A DNA stretch of 14,047 bases, from NCBI GenBank assembly GCA_025999775.1, contig BNXT01000018.1:1-14047 (forward strand), read 5' to 3'. The notes under the pieces were generated by a model. That model did no database searches. It was given only the letters and a program-made list of their open reading frames with translations, and was not told the origin of the DNA. A program made the position numbers and the translations under genes. This DNA comes from Bacteroidia bacterium. Lineage in GTDB: Bacteria; Bacteroidota; Bacteroidia; Bacteroidales; P3. This document shows positions 14,002-14,047 of this stretch, in pieces. How positions within the stretch are numbered: the stretch's first letter is position 1; each line of letters starts with the position of its first letter.

Positions 14002-14047
14002 CTATCGTTATTTTTTGAAATATTACTTTTTTCATCCTTGCTTTGGC

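Noticed and set aside
14002..14047. Small open frame upstream of and overlapping glmS (MKKVIFQKITIDVWNCSLYW)
   Set aside because: It is only 20 codons, out of frame with glmS and composed of AT-rich leader sequence; the window edge prevents any further judgement.

Overview
The window looks like chromosomal housekeeping DNA from an anaerobic member of the Bacteroidota, most likely Bacteroidales. Four signs point there. The six-gene Na+-pumping NADH:quinone reductase operon is complete. A small PUR-type (DUF3276) nucleic-acid-binding protein is present, a family typical of this phylum. Promoters carry the Bacteroidota -7 box TAnnTTTG (tRNA-Pro, PUR gene, fic), and Shine-Dalgarno sites are weak. 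The tRNA gene does not encode its CCA end. Every gene except the PUR gene is on the minus strand.

Layout from left to right. 1-233: in-phase heptamer array (TTCATTG/TTCATTA) that runs into the nqrF stop codon. 231-6448: nqrF, nqrE, nqrD, nqrC, nqrB, nqrA, transcribed right to left as nqrABCDEF with 2-12 nt gaps. 6449-6607: divergent promoter region. 6608-6931: PUR-family gene on the plus strand, meeting dnaJ tail to tail with one base between stops. 6933-8668: grpE-dnaJ chaperone operon. 8669-8861: grpE upstream region followed by a patchwork of short repeats. 8862-9680: AT-rich fic gene with its own promoter. 9765-9808: terminator. 9818-9892: tRNA-Pro(TGG) with a clear promoter. 9988-12090: recG. 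12163-14001: glmS.

Functionally, Nqr couples NADH oxidation to Na+ export. GrpE and DnaJ are the co-chaperones of DnaK, which is not in the window. RecG rescues stalled replication forks. GlmS makes glucosamine-6-phosphate for cell-wall and surface glycans. The fic gene is the only accessory-looking gene.

I see no new multi-gene system. The observations most worth a second look are: (1) NqrC has a roughly 140-residue Pro/Thr-rich extracytoplasmic extension with five matches to the Bacteroidota O-glycosylation sequon and none in the core domain; (2) the strictly in-phase heptamer array flush with the nqrF stop, with a small inverted copy near 8760; (3) a Fic protein with Gln in place of the catalytic His but an intact inhibitory motif; (4) a mosaic of dispersed short repeats that appears to supply the end of fic; (5) a near-perfect inverted repeat upstream of grpE.
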